Positions 49,118 through 60,627 of a stretch of DNA of 64,000 nt are shown in pieces; the first letter of the stretch is position 1; each line of letters starts with the position of its first letter. Source of the stretch: Cristatella mucedo (lineage: Eukaryota; Bryozoa; Phylactolaemata; Cristatellidae); the NCBI GenBank assembly GCA_009760855.2, contig WPIO01000145.1:333001-397000 (forward strand), read 5' to 3'. Position numbers and translations under genes: made by a program. Below the pieces are notes generated by a model. That model ran no database searches. It was not told the DNA's origin and was given only the letters and a program-made list of their open reading frames with translations.

Positions 49118-49625
49118 AATATGGCAGCAAGGTTAGTTTGCCAATCCCAGAGGTTCGACCATGTCTCCTTTGCTAAAGAAAAAAAAAAGCTTAGATGGCT
49201 GCCGGTTGATCAACTGATACAGAGCAAAGTTCTTACGCTGACCCAGAAGGCCCACCACGGCTTGGCTCCTTCGTACCTAGCTGAACTGGTGCACCAGTTC
49301 CATCCTCCTCGTACCCTTAGGTCCTGTATGGGCAACAAATTAGCTATTCCATTCCTCCATTTAGAGACCGTTGGCGACAGAAGCTTTAGCTCTGCAGGTC
49401 AGGAACTGGAGCTGGAACTCGCATCCACAATTCTTACGCAGCGACAACTACTCTCCTGACGACGGTGGCACATCCTTTTCAGCGGTCCTGAGCTTCTAAT
49501 TCCATGCTATACACTACCTCAGCTGCTCTCCTGACTCTGCTATGCTTCCCATTTTCTCTTTTTTGGCTGAGTTAAAGTCTGTTGGCTACCGAATACCGCT
49601 TAGGCTGTGAGTGAGCTATACATGT
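49118..49625 (+). mobile_element. LINE-A C-terminal segment (3' of LTR B)
   Basis: Reads MAARLVCQSQRFDHV, LRWLPVDQLIQSKVLTL, GLAPSYLAELV and VGDRSFSSAG, the conserved end of CR1/Jockey-type ORF2. In the uninterrupted element this would follow the LQ..N of 47744 directly. Confidence 0.85.
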
Positions 49626-50390
49626 TTTGGCGTCAGCTACCGCCACACAGCAACGCACGGTGTCTCACGGAGCCAGTGGGCGTCGCCCGAACGGGCCACC
49701 CTCGTGCGTTGGCTCTTTTCAAGCCTTCAGGCATTACCCAAAGGGGCCAACCAGGATGCGGCCTGCCCGTTTGGCCTGCTACTTCTGTTAATCAGCGGTG
49801 GCCCCGCCCAGACGCACCCAAGTACGACTGGCGTCTTATATCGGGCCGACCGCCCTACGACACAAACGCGAACTCAGGCAAGCACACACCCCCAAGCTTG
49901 CTCTCCGGAACAACTACTTGTGGCTCTGTTCCACTCGTTCAAACTTGCGACTCGTTTATTTGTACTTTTTGGAGGTATTTCACCCTGAGACATAACACTT
50001 GCTTTTATAAATACATGCACACCGGTTGATTCCTTGTAGCATTAGAAGCAAGGTCAGCCGGACTTGACGTTTCCTGCGGCGGCAAGTTAGTTCGAAGTTA
50101 CAGGTACTTGCTTTGCTCAAGCTGTGTGCATATCTCGAGCACTATACTGTCGAGTTCTAAGATTTAAAGCTGACAATGCTGGGCTGAGGCGACCTGAGCT
50201 GGGCTTCCCCTGTTGTGCACTGCTCAATATTTGAACACGTCCTGCATCATAAACGCATCAGGCAAAATAGACGAGAAAAAAAGAACTGGCTCTTCAGCCC
50301 CAGTTGTTCGGCAAACATCATTGCCAGATCTGCTCATCTGAATGAAAGACTCGCTTCCCTTGGCACTGAAGCACCCAGTTTGCAAGCCAG
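49626..50390. other. Unassigned sequence after LINE-A
   Basis: The LINE-A end seen at 28230-28292 is replaced here by a GC-richer 400-bp stretch (to about 50040), open in several frames. It may be another repeat; no family recognised. Confidence 0.3.
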
Positions 50391-50399
50391 ACACACACA

Positions 50400-50459
<60 letters not shown>

Positions 50460-50482
50460 CACACACACATATATATATATAC

Positions 50483-50533
<51 letters not shown>
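50391..50533. repeat. (AC)n-(AT)n compound microsatellite
   Basis: AC run followed by interrupted AT run. Confidence 0.95.
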
Positions 50534-50534
<1 letters not shown>

Positions 50535-50871
50535 CAAGCTCATTAAACAAGCAGCTGCTACTCTGCCGGTTGGCTGTACAAGGCTATTTTCTTATATACA
50601 AGCTATTTTCTTTTTCGCTAAGATGTGGCTGACGGCAGCCTGATTTGTCAGCCCGAAGAAGTAGCAAACATAATAACTATTTTTGTTTCGTTCGTGGTTT
50701 TGGGTCTCGACATCTGCAAAGTGACTGCAGCTGCTCATTTATGAATTGTCTTCACACCCTGGTGGAAGCCACTGATACATTAATACTAGCGTGCACTCGT
50801 AGAATATCTGGCGACGTGGTATGCTCTCTTTTGCTAGAGCATCTTCCCACAAGCGGTAAGTAAGTCAATGC

Positions 50872-51161
50872 TGTGGTCTGAGTATATGCAGGTCGGTACA
50901 GCTCCTTTCGTAAACAGCTGTCAGGAGCATCAACGGCAGTGCAAAGCTGTGGTCCGCCTGTGGTGTGGTTTGGACAGGCCGGTAACCACAGTCAGATGGT
51001 GGATTCACCATCAGGGTCGGCCAAGGGACTGCCCGAGGGGAGGAGAGAGCAGACTCGAGTGTGAGACGGGGGCGAAGGCAGTCGTGCGTCTTGCTGCTCC
51101 GTGCCGTGTGCAATAAACCGTTGGCGTTGTTCTGGGCTAGCGTTCTGTATGCCGAACCACA
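50872..51161 (+). mobile_element. 290-bp solo LTR-like element
   Basis: It begins TGTGGT and ends ACCACA (6-bp terminal inverted repeat, TG...CA). It is flanked by AATGC (50867-50871) and AACGC (51162-51166), a 5-bp duplication with one mismatch. CAATAAACC lies near the 3' end, as expected for R/U5. It is a different family from copies A-C. Confidence 0.65.
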
Positions 51162-51346
51162 AACGCCATACAAGCTATTTATTTGAATAAGCTATTGAAT
51201 TCAATATAACAAATATAAAAATTGTACGGGTCCAATGACATTCTAAGCAAAAAATCAAAACGGGGATTAAATGTCTGGGGAATAGATAATCGGAAATGAA
51301 TACAAGCAACTAACGCCAAACATTAATTAGCCTAGATGCTACATAG

Positions 51347-51419
51347 TATATATATATATATATATATATGTATATAGTATATATATATATATATTATGTA
51401 TATATATATATACTATGTA

Positions 51420-51453
<34 letters not shown>

Positions 51454-51542
51454 TGTGCGCGTGTGTGTGTGTGTGTGTGTGTGTGCGCGTGTGTGCGCGT
51501 GTGTGTGCGTGCGTGCGTGTGTGTGTGTGAGTGTGTGTGTGT
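51347..51542. repeat. (AT)n-(GT/GC)n compound microsatellite
   Basis: AT track followed by GT repeats with periodic GC interruptions. Confidence 0.95.
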
Positions 51543-51545
51543 AAG

Positions 51546-51827
51546 ATGGTACTTGCCGACCCGACCGCCATCGATCGATGTATGAGTGGCCTCCCGGACA
51601 TTAATAAGACGAATGCTGCACTTGAACTTCTCATATTTCGAAATCAATATGCCCCCTCCTTTACTTTCGAATCGTCTGCCCAGCTAACAAGGTTCTTGCC
51701 AGTATTGCACACCATTACCATCGAGAAAAACACCATCGCTGCTGAATTGTCTCGAAAGGCGTTGGTCGTCTCCAATGGCAAAGTCGTGATCATTTGTGCA
51801 ACGTGCCTAAGGAAAGGTCACCAGTGA
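51546..51827 (+). other. Unassigned open frame, 93 codons
   Basis: [20 protein letters not shown] starts a frame ending in CATCLRKGHQ, a possible half zinc knuckle of a retroelement gag-like protein. Balanced composition makes it more protein-like than most frames here, but no family is recognised. Confidence 0.2.
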
Positions 51828-51886
51828 AAAACGGCAATCGAGATGAGATGCTTATATTGTGAGTGGGTACAAATTGCTCGGTTTCC

Positions 51887-52062
51887 TCACATCACTGTTT
51901 TCACCGTGCCACGAATGGCCTTTCGACAAATTGGGCAATCCTGCAAAGCTGGGGCGCACTCAGCACAGGAGACGAGGTGACCGCATGGAACGAAGGTTAT
52001 GCAGACGAGTTCCTCGAGGCATATTTTGCACGTCAGCAAACGACGAAGCTCTCGTGTTTCGG
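51887..52062 (-). CDS. IAP-like terminal exon with C3HC4 RING
   Basis: The minus-strand acceptor is ttttattttcag. The 57-residue exon reads LLTCKICLEELVCITFVPCG, then HLVSC, CAPALQDCPICRKAIRG and TVKTVM before a TGA. All eight zinc ligands are present (C-x2-C, C, H, C-x2-C, C-x2-C). The FVPCGHLVSC and CPICR..I.GTV.T signatures are those of the C-terminal RING of IAP proteins, and the distance from RING to C-terminus fits that family. The ligase fold looks intact. Confidence 0.88.
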
Positions 52063-52150
52063 CTGAAAATAAAACAGTTACCGATGGAGGAAGTAACCGG
52101 CACATCTCCACACATGCACAAACGATGCTGCAAAGTCATGCACAAGTAAA

Positions 52151-52666
52151 AATACTAATAAAGTAAACCAATTCAAGCTTCGTACTCCATGAAGCAACTA
52201 GAGCAGCACGACTCTGCACTGGGCGGCAGAGACCCTGCGAGGGCTCAGACTGCATAAGCAGCTGAAGGCTCTCGAGTGGTGGACGACGGAGGGGGGGGCC
52301 AGACTCTTGGCCAATGACTTGGCCGTCCGGCCCAAACCCATGCACTGGTGGTATCTGTGGGAGACATACAATCTACCACAAACTGCCGCCAGCTGTCGGG
52401 CGGGTACTGAGCAAACTAAAGCTCGACAGTGAAAAAACAATGCATACATGGAATATAAGAGCTGCCGAAGGATTACAGAGGAGGGAGATCCCTCGATGCC
52501 GGAAGCCGTCTAGAGTGTGTAGGCTGAGCTTGGCCGGCACGGTTGTGAATAAAGTGTTTGGTGTTTGAGCCAGCAGACTTGTTGCTCGGTCGCGTTACCC
52601 AGCCTGGCGACAAGTCGTTCTGAGGCAACGTGTCACAACAAGCAACAATACTAATAAAGTAAACCA
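52151..52666. mobile_element. Insertion flanked by a 20-bp direct repeat
   Basis: AATACTAATAAAGTAAACCA occurs exactly at 52151-52170 and 52647-52666, bracketing 476 bases. The insert contains GTGAATAAAGTG about 100 bases before its end. A second shorter repeat AAGCAAC occurs near both borders. It lies in the intron upstream of the RING exon. The class is unclear (retroposed sequence or LTR-like). Confidence 0.55.
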
Positions 52667-55042
52667 GTGAGCTCCATTAAATGCAGCATTCGAGTAGCAC
52701 AATCGTGGTGGTCAGAAATCACCTTCCTGCGCATCGTGATGAACGAACAAGAATGTCTTCAAACTTCTGCCAGTAGTCACTCATTACTTGTATGACGGCT
52801 TTACGTAAGAATAAAAGTCAGGATCTGGTCACATATGCTATTCTGCTGGTCATAAACGGTGACCTGATCGGTACCCTAAAGGGCGCTAGTGAAATGGTGA
52901 ATGCACTTACAAGATGATTTGTCGATGGTGACTGATGCTTAGGCTAGCTTATACATCACTATAATGACCGACCGGCACTAATCAAAACAGCTAATAATAT
53001 ATGGGACGGCATGTTAAGCGAGTACGTGGAGTGGCAGTAAGTGCTAGAACGTTTAGTGGTGTAAATGTGAATCGATCTAGCTCCTAAAAGAAGTCTGTCC
53101 CTAACCATGCCATTTGCAAATCAATGCAGACTGAGGCCAGTAGTGAGCAGCAAAGCCCACTTACAGTATTTGCAGCTGCTTGTGCTTTGAAACTTGAATG
53201 TCTTTGCACGGCATGTCATGCAAGTTGTACGGCTACTGGATAAAGATCTGGTCCTCTTAGAGTGCTACACTCACCAACGACTTATCGACCTAAATAGTTT
53301 TACATTGGAGTATGATTCGTAAAACAGATGTTGATGACGTCATGCTTGCATCGAGCCATTTGTAATATTTATAGTATTATTAATACGGTACAGCTATGAT
53401 GAGTACCGTATCAGAAACACCATGAGAGATGATTTAGTAATTTGTATATGTAGCTACAATATGCACTCTCACAATTAAAATTTAACATTGAAGCATTCAT
53501 TCCAAATAACGTTTCATAATTCAAATATCAAACGAACTTGAACCAAATTGTGCATGCGTTTTTAATTTTTTATTTGTTTCAAGACTTTGCACCATTAAGA
53601 ATGAACTGTAAGATATTTCGTTAGTTGCGCTCACCAGCTACGTTTGCAGATACTCAGTCTGCCTTCGAAGGTAAAGTTGACGTTTACTGTGATTTTTCAC
53701 GGATATTTGATATTATACCTGGTATACACTATACATATGTTGATATATACATATAGACATATTTAGAGAGATATATATATATACATTATTACATAAAGGC
53801 TGCATATGAGTGCATTCTTCAATAAAGGCTAACGAAATCGTGGCCGCAAGTATGCACATGATTCCAATGGTCTCTGAGGGGGTCAGTCGTGAGACTTCCC
53901 GACTAAAGTTCTTCGAGCCATACGTAAAAAAGCTCTGTTCGATGTGTAATAGTACCCATCATTCCTACAGAATCATCTAAAACCTAATACTGAACTTTTA
54001 TAAAGTAGAAGTTGGACCAACTTAGTTTCCGATGACCACCTTTACCAACTTAGTATTACCATCGCCAGCTTCTAAACCATGTTACATGATGTCGACTCAC
54101 ACAGCGTTCAACGCTGCTCGGAGTGATCGTCAGATCAAGGAGGCTGATGTGGGCTGCTGCTGCTGAATTGCTGGTCAAAGTCGTCCATTGGATACTCCCA
54201 CGTTTCAATCTGGCAACTGACTCGACCAATTAAGGTAATAGCAGATGAATAAGAAACATTTCTGACGTTTTAGAAAAATTTCAGAAATACTCTTCTGACC
54301 CCTTCACAGCATACTGTAGTCATAATCTTTCTGATACTTTACTGAATCACCCAGAAGATCTTTAGAAGATCAAATTTCCCATTCTGCAGTACATCACATA
54401 ATAAAAAACTATGATACGAATGTTATTCGGCTCCTCGGCACCGATGGAGTTCAGAGTTCAGCAGCCAAATATTTGGTAATTCTCAAATGGTCCATCAGAT
54501 GACGTTATTGACTAATAGCCGAAACAATCCACTGCCTCCGGCCCACATTTGTGGGGGCCTACTTTGGAGGAAGACCACGTGACCATGTGCCTGACCTTCA
54601 CCCTGCCTTGTCTATGCAAATGACCCTTACCCAAAGGCTGGTGCAGGATGATCGCCAAGCCAGCAAAGTCATAGGAAGAGTGCTTTGCTGGTGAAGTAAC
54701 CTTACAATGAACCTCTATTAATGTAGCTCCCTTAATTAAAGCATTCGGTCTGGGCTCGACCAGCTTCATCGTGACATACACCTCTACAATAAACGACATT
54801 AGCTGGTCCCCCCCCCCCGGAGCCTCGCTAGCGAGCAAAACAAAAAGCCAACATTACTGCACCACACCTGGCTGTGGGACACGGTCCGAGCCTTGCTCCA
54901 CACTAGGACCGATAAATACGGCACAGCCAAACAAAGCATGCACCAAGTACGCCTGAAGCACAGCTTGATTTCGTTTTCCGACACAACTTTTGACGACCAC
55001 CTTCCGAATTCCCTCACCTGCTGTGGCTTTGCTGCCACTCAC
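52667..55042. other. IAP-like intron(s); no exon identified
   Basis: One missed coding exon is expected here from phase arithmetic. The 54512-54838 minus-strand frame was considered but has no family feature. Confidence 0.4.
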
Positions 55043-55275
55043 GGTTGACATCGAGCCCAAGTTTTGGCTGCCTGATCGCACCAAGAGGCTGGATGCACCA
55101 GGACTGGTGATGGTAGCTGCTTGGCTGAGCAACGGGGAGGTCTCAGATGGCATGCTGGTGGTGCCACTGCTTGGATCTTTCGCTGGCAGCATTGCCGATG
55201 GCTGCAGTCGCGGTTTGACATCACCATCTGGCCGCAGCTGGCTACACTTTCCAGGCTCTGGTGAGAGGGTAGAAC
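55043..55275 (-). CDS. IAP-like linker exon
   Basis: The minus-strand acceptor is tgtcgcatag and the donor is ACC|gtgagt; the exon is 233 nt. It encodes STLSPEPGKCSQLRPDGD and a Ser/Thr/Pro-rich stretch (SSGTTSMPSETSPLLSQ, LLVRSGSQNLGSMST). Its entry phase matches the UBA exon exactly. There is no folded domain; it would be a flexible spacer between UBA and RING. Confidence 0.55.
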
Positions 55276-57747
55276 CTATGCGACAGCTTGAGATGTGAGT
55301 GGCGAAGCCTGCTAGAAGGGTTCTACGGTAAGTAATCACTAAGGTATGAGTCTGAGAATTTGATGTTAAGCAGCAGTACTTCTTTTCTATCCGAGTCGCT
55401 ACAATGAACTCCTAGCCGAACAGCAGGAGACTATTTCGGTCAGCAACATCGCTTCTACAGAAGTCGGGCTTCGACTCAGCACAATGGCCAAGCCTCACAC
55501 CCCTGATGCACCCTGCCGCTCTCGACATCCATTGCGCTGAGAGCATCGCCTTCAATGGAGGCTGACATTGTTTTAAAAAATATGTAATTCATTTGCATAG
55601 CACCCTAAGAGAACTTAATCCCTATTCAGTTGCTTCACATATGCCTAAGACCTCGGTCGGGGCTAGCACACTAACCATGGGCCATACCATGGGCACGGGC
55701 TTCGTGCGTTTCACAGACAGCCAGATGCTGATATTACCTCCCTTGAAATGGATTAAGGACGTCGCCGACATGCGGCAGACCCACCACCGCAAGGAATGCA
55801 CAATGCCGATTGCTTACAATAAAAAAAAAGAGCACCGACCTCAACAAGACGATCGGATATCATGACTGAAATCAACAAACTGCCTGACCACAACCTAGGG
55901 CCACAATCACAAGCTTCTTTCCTTCTTTCACACACTCAATAGCAGCTGATAATGTGTATGTTGTCGCTCGTTCCTCCTCATTTTCCAGCCATTTGAAGTA
56001 GCCTAGAAGCATTCTTTTGAACCATTGTGCTGAGTACCTCTAACAGAAACCTGCTAAAGATGAAAGGATGCTATCACCATCAAAGTACCAAGGCTCGCTT
56101 GATTTCAGATTGCTTAGACCGCATCTCGATCCAGCGTTCCAGAATTCTCTATTCCCTGCCTCGCACTGAATGATTTCAACATTCACTTCATTACTCAACT
56201 CAACCCTTATGGACTACATGCAATATATTGGTTTAATTTGTCCTCTTGTTGCTCATATTCCTCGTAGGAGCCAGGATTTTCAGAGGGAAGGCCTACCGAC
56301 ACTGATAAAAAGTGGACATGAGTAATAAGTATTTTATTCGACACGTGAGAGGCATCTTTGCACGGATTCACAGTATGTGATGATCTCATCATTGATCACC
56401 GTGACGGCAGTTCATTTCTCAATATGGAACAGCATGGCAACACTGAAGTATACTGCATTCATCAAGGTTCGACGGAGTGCCATGATTATTTTTAATATAC
56501 TGAACACACGTTTGGCCTCGGGGACTGATACTAGCAGTTTCACGATAAGTTGCATCAACTAGTGCAGCAGGTCATGGCGGGTCATTATGCTAGATATTTG
56601 TTACCGATGAGCCACATCGGATTGCCGAGCATCATGGGCACTGGGGTGGTCCATAGATACTAAGAGGATGAAGGACGGCGACCGGGGTGGCAATTAGACT
56701 TGGCGTTCGTATCACTAGTAATAAAGCTGGCGGTGGCGGCCGCTGGGGGAGCATTTTCTAGTCTATCCGGAGCGGTGTATGCAGCTGACAGATGTCAGTA
56801 CTAGGCAGTGTTCGAGGTTCAAGTAGACTAGGGATGTAACCACTGCATATGTGCTTAGCACCATTAACGACAAAGGTCGCTCACTAGATCAAATATCCAC
56901 CGCAATTGTGTGTATGCTGTCAAGTCTTATAATCAGAAAAAATTCTGCACAAAGACTCTACATTCAGATCTCACTAAGTCTCCAGTTCCTGTCTTCTTCG
57001 GTAATCAACGTCACCTATGAGTCATGGAACCTTAAGACCCTTAGCAATAATTTGGTCTGCAATGAATATCTTCCACATCCATTCCGCTAAGTCCACTGTT
57101 CAAAATCCCCTCACTGGTACAACACGAGACTAGCCCATGTTCGGGGTGATCTAGAATGCACTGACTATGCACATCGCATGCAACTGCTCAGGTGGCACCA
57201 TGAACCACTCTCTAGCGATGCTGCTCAGCTTTCACGACTTTGTGTAGTTACAGATGGAAATGTGCACTTAAAAAGCACAATTCCTTTCAACTAACAATCC
57301 TGCAGTGATGTTGATGTGCTCCCACCTGCTCCAGCTGCCTCTTGCTGTCCCTTGTCGAGCTTTGTCGAGCTTTCTCTTACTTCTGCTCCAATTTCCTAAG
57401 CTTCTACGATTTCCCACGAGATCTACATATATTGACACATGCTGCTTATCAAAACCCGTAAGGTTTTTGGGTAAAAGATAACTTCCAGAATGACAAACAC
57501 CCAGTACTCATGCCTGTATGAGTAGTTTCAACGAGCCTATATCATTAGAGTAGTTCATTCTAGAGATTGCAGAATTTTAAAATAGCAATTTGCACACATT
57601 TAACCTCAAAAGAACCACTCTATTAGCACTGATCGGCAAAGATCCCTCATTTGGTAGCAGCCAAGAAATCAGAACTTCCAAGTAAACACACTACCAAAGA
57701 ATGCACACGAATGTACATACCGTTGCTTAAACCTGCGGCTCACTCAC
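55276..57747. other. IAP-like intron; SINE remnant only
   Basis: Contains the SINE S1 remnant at 55581-55679 and, near 57160-57260, a short LINE-A-like end (CACGACTTTGTGTAGTTACA). No exon was recognised. Confidence 0.4.
55581..55679 (-). mobile_element. SINE S1 remnant
   Basis: ATTTGCATAGCACCCTAAGA, then GAACTTAATCCCTATTCAG, then CCTCGGTCGGGGCTAGCACA; internal B-box deleted. Confidence 0.6.
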
Positions 57748-58034
57748 CTTCCAACTGCTGACCATCCTCGTACAGGAACAGGTCTTGCAGGACTTGTGGA
57801 GTGGACTTGTAAGCCTTACCGGTCTGCCTAACCACTTCGACAATCAGACTTTTCTTGCCGGTTAGAGCCACAGCATTGCTCACAAAAGAGTTCTCAAAAT
57901 CTCTGTTCATAGAATCATTACGAGTGAGGAATAGCTTAGTGCTGCAAAAAGTGATAGTAGCTCCTTGGTCTTTACCACCAGCATGCAAATCAGCTGCCGA
58001 AAACCGAGACTTGGTCGAGCTAATTGTGCAGCTA
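57748..58034 (-). CDS. IAP-like exon with UBA-like domain
   Basis: The minus-strand acceptor is tcttttttgcag and the donor is GGAAG|gtgagt; the exon is 287 nt. After a Ser-rich start (KSRFSAADLHAGGKDQGA) it reads NSFVSNAVALTGKKSLIVEV, then VRQTGKAYKSTPQVLQDLFL. The pattern of a hydrophobic helix, G-K, I..V, TGK.Y.S...L..L matches the UBA domain before the RING in XIAP and cIAP proteins. It is not a BIR domain: no Cys/His zinc ligands are present. Confidence 0.7.
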
Positions 58035-58861
58035 CTGCAAAAAAGAATACCATTCAGTTACTACATATATAAGTGATGCTGAATCTCACAGCTAATATAG
58101 ACATGTGTACATCAAACCTGAAAGCACGAGAGATGCCCTACTAAATTATTGCTATAATAATAATACATGATATAGTGCCCTCAGAGGGCCTGAGGCTCGT
58201 TTGCAAGGCATTCGAGCAGACACCGAAGTTGCATACAAGAATCCGAAATAGCAGTTTGTGCATGCACGTGAAACCTGAGAAGTATCAATCCCCCAAACGT
58301 GAAGTCGACTTCAAAAAGCCCATTATATCATGATTTACTTACATCCACACGGTATCTGCCTATACAGTATACCTTATGGGATATACAATCAAATGCAATT
58401 ATATTATTATTATACAATTATACATTAACAGCCAGAAAATTCAGTGCTCAGCTGAGCGATAGCTCAGATTACACCTCTCCTCCGGTGAACAGCAGTGCTA
58501 TGCATGACGGTTAAAAGCTCTAACGGTTGGATGCCTTAACTGAGAGTAGTGTTGTCGGCTCACAGCCTAGCCTTCTCAAGGCTTTAAGCTGGTCAGATTT
58601 TTCAGCTCAGCTGTATAAATAAGCAGCACTGCCGCAATAACAGGAACGTGATTATCCCCAGATACAAGACTCATGTTATCACGATCCTAAAACTATGCAT
58701 GCCGGTAAAAGATTTAGCAAACCTAGCACAAACGGCAGCCATGGTGACACCTGGTCGCATGCTCAAGTTCAGAGGCATTGATGGGTCAAGATGATGCTTC
58801 TCTGCTCATCGAGTGTAAGATGATCCCAAATGGGTTTGCAGGGGCGCTAGAGTATTAATAA
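58035..58861. other. No gene recognised
   Basis: Includes a possible LINE-B scrap near 58150-58200 (ATGATATAGTGCCCTCAGAG). BIR-encoding exons were looked for and not seen. Confidence 0.4.
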
Positions 58862-59046
58862 TGTATCTCTGTCTGTAACTCCACAAAGCCACAACGACTA
58901 TGTGAGTGTTATGCAGGAGAGTTTTGTACAGCAAACTCAGCCTGCGCAGCTTTCGGTAGGCATTCGGTAGCCAACATACTTCATCTCAAGCAACAAAGAG
59001 AAATTGGGAAGCATAGCTGAGTCAGGAGAGCAGTTGGGGTTCTTTA
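58862..59046 (-). mobile_element. LINE-A 3' end
   Basis: Matches 37953-38130: TAACTCCACAAAGCC, GTTATGCAGGAGAGTTTTGT and CAAAGAGAAATTGGGAAGCA. It meets the next fragment head to head. Confidence 0.7.
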
Positions 59047-59150
59047 AATTAGGTGTTGTACCTCAGGGATCTGTGCTTGGTCCACTTCTTTTCACAATTT
59101 ACACTCTACCTCCTGCCGATGATGCTAGCCTCTAATGTCTTTCACGACTC
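59047..59150 (+). mobile_element. LINE-A RT fragment
   Basis: Reads GVVPQGSVLGPLLFTIYTLP, then PADDAS: the RT motif GVPQGSVLGP joined to the YADD region with the sequence between them deleted. Confidence 0.75.
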
Positions 59151-59914
59151 AACTACGATATTGGACCATTTCTCACCGCCGACCTGCACAGACTTATCAC
59201 TGTCAGGTCTCTTCATTCCTTTACTCCGACCTATACCTCCGAAATACGTCCTAATCGGCCTGTCCCATCGCACTGTCCACTCACCCGTCTACCAACTTCA
59301 GATTCCTAGGAGGAGGAGGAGACGCTGCCACCGGTCGGTCACTACCATCCTCTGACTTGACGAAATTTACGAAAAGCTAAGAGTCTACTTTTGCATCACG
59401 ATATTGCATCACGGTATTTGTGCACTGATCGCTCTTAGCTCTGTCCGGGTACAGTCCTTAGTGTTTTACTTGTGCTGACATTGCATGTAGCACTGACCAA
59501 TTGACAGTCTTAATCTCCATCATACACAAGGTGCATAGACAGTGATTTAGAGAGATTTAGTTTTCGTGCGACGCTGTAAAAATGTCATTACGATTACCAT
59601 TATTACAACTACCATAGTAGCTTTCTATCGTCTTGCAGGTTAAAAGGTGCTGGTTTCCTGTAAATATTGTGAATCATTAGATCAAAAGTATCCCCAGACG
59701 TAACATTGGTTGACAAAAATTAAGCGAACTGACCCAGGGAACAAGCACAGGGTGCTGTATAAACGAACTCCAGGCCGAATGCTTAGCTACTTCGCTGTTG
59801 ATTCGATCCGTTTAAAGTCACTCGATCACGGGATAAATATTGACCTAAGAGTCACTCACAGCAACATAATTACAATGTTCTGGTTTCTCATATTTTAATT
59901 TACGCTACCGTTCG

Positions 59915-60350
59915 GTGGCTAGTAATAAGCGACGCTCTACAAGCGTACTTCCCGAGATCCCAAATCTCAGCCGCGCTCCCTTCCCGAGTAGCATCACAAT
60001 TCGTGCCCACTCGTCCCATTTAAAAGCCGCGAGCCCAAACGCGGGTGCCTACACGGGTCTACTGGCGCCGACGTATAAGCGTTTCGACAAGCGAAAGGAC
60101 AGCGCACTTGACAGCTCCGACTTGCAAGCTGTCGCGGCCACATGCGGCAGCGCCGCCGCTACCGCCGCCTGAGCCAGCCATACCTACCAGCCCGCCCGAG
60201 CGCTGCCGCTGAGGCAGCGGCCAGCGGTATACATAGCGCGAACACTGCTAAAGCGTTCGGGAGCGCAGATCCAGCTTACCTCAAATCTTTATCAGGCGAC
60301 GCTGTCAGGGAGCCACGTGCACGTGCGGACACCTATTTTGCTTACTGATG
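59915..60350 (+). other. GC-rich block, unassigned
   Basis: CpG-rich stretch open in one frame to 60172 (RSTSVLPEIPNLSRAP) and in another to 60348 (Ala-rich). No family recognised. It could be a 5' exon or a promoter region. Confidence 0.25.
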
Positions 60351-60627
60351 CGCCGGGAATCCCCAAACCGTGACGCAACTTGGAGTTAACCCCCCCCAAC
60401 CAAACAAATTCTATGCAACGGAAACGCAATATCAGCAATACTCCTGGGAAAACCTGGCTTCGTTAGGTTAGCTGGCCGAGGAGCCCTAACGGCTTTCTCT
60501 TCCGCTTCCAGCAGGCGACTAAGAATTCATTAGAGTAAACGTTAAGGTTAGCCTGTTCAGCAGCTTCGTTTATGAAGCACACGTAGAAGCCGCGACGGCT
60601 TATTTGATGCGGTGGGCAGTATAGATC

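Larger units (their letters stand above)
51887..58034 (-). other. IAP/BIRC-like gene, 3' part
   Basis: Three exons on the minus strand: a UBA-like exon (58034-57748), a Ser/Pro-rich linker exon (55275-55043) and a C-terminal RING exon (52062-51887). The first two join in phase (split Gly). The linker ends in phase 0 while the RING exon enters after one base of a codon, so at least one small exon between 55043 and 52062 was missed. UBA followed by a C-terminal RING is the layout of XIAP/cIAP proteins. In these the RING is a ubiquitin ligase acting on caspases and signalling adaptors, and the UBA binds ubiquitin chains. BIR domains, which define the family, are not seen and would lie beyond 58034; repeats and LTR copy C occupy much of that region. 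Confidence 0.7.

Noticed and set aside
49607-50029. 140-codon frame MSELYMFWRQ... after LINE-A
   Set aside because: Three overlapping frames are open because of composition; it begins inside the LINE-A tail and shows no family motif.
54512-54838. Minus-strand frame considered as the missing IAP exon
   Set aside because: No splice pair with the required phase and no similarity to IAP linkers or domains was recognised.
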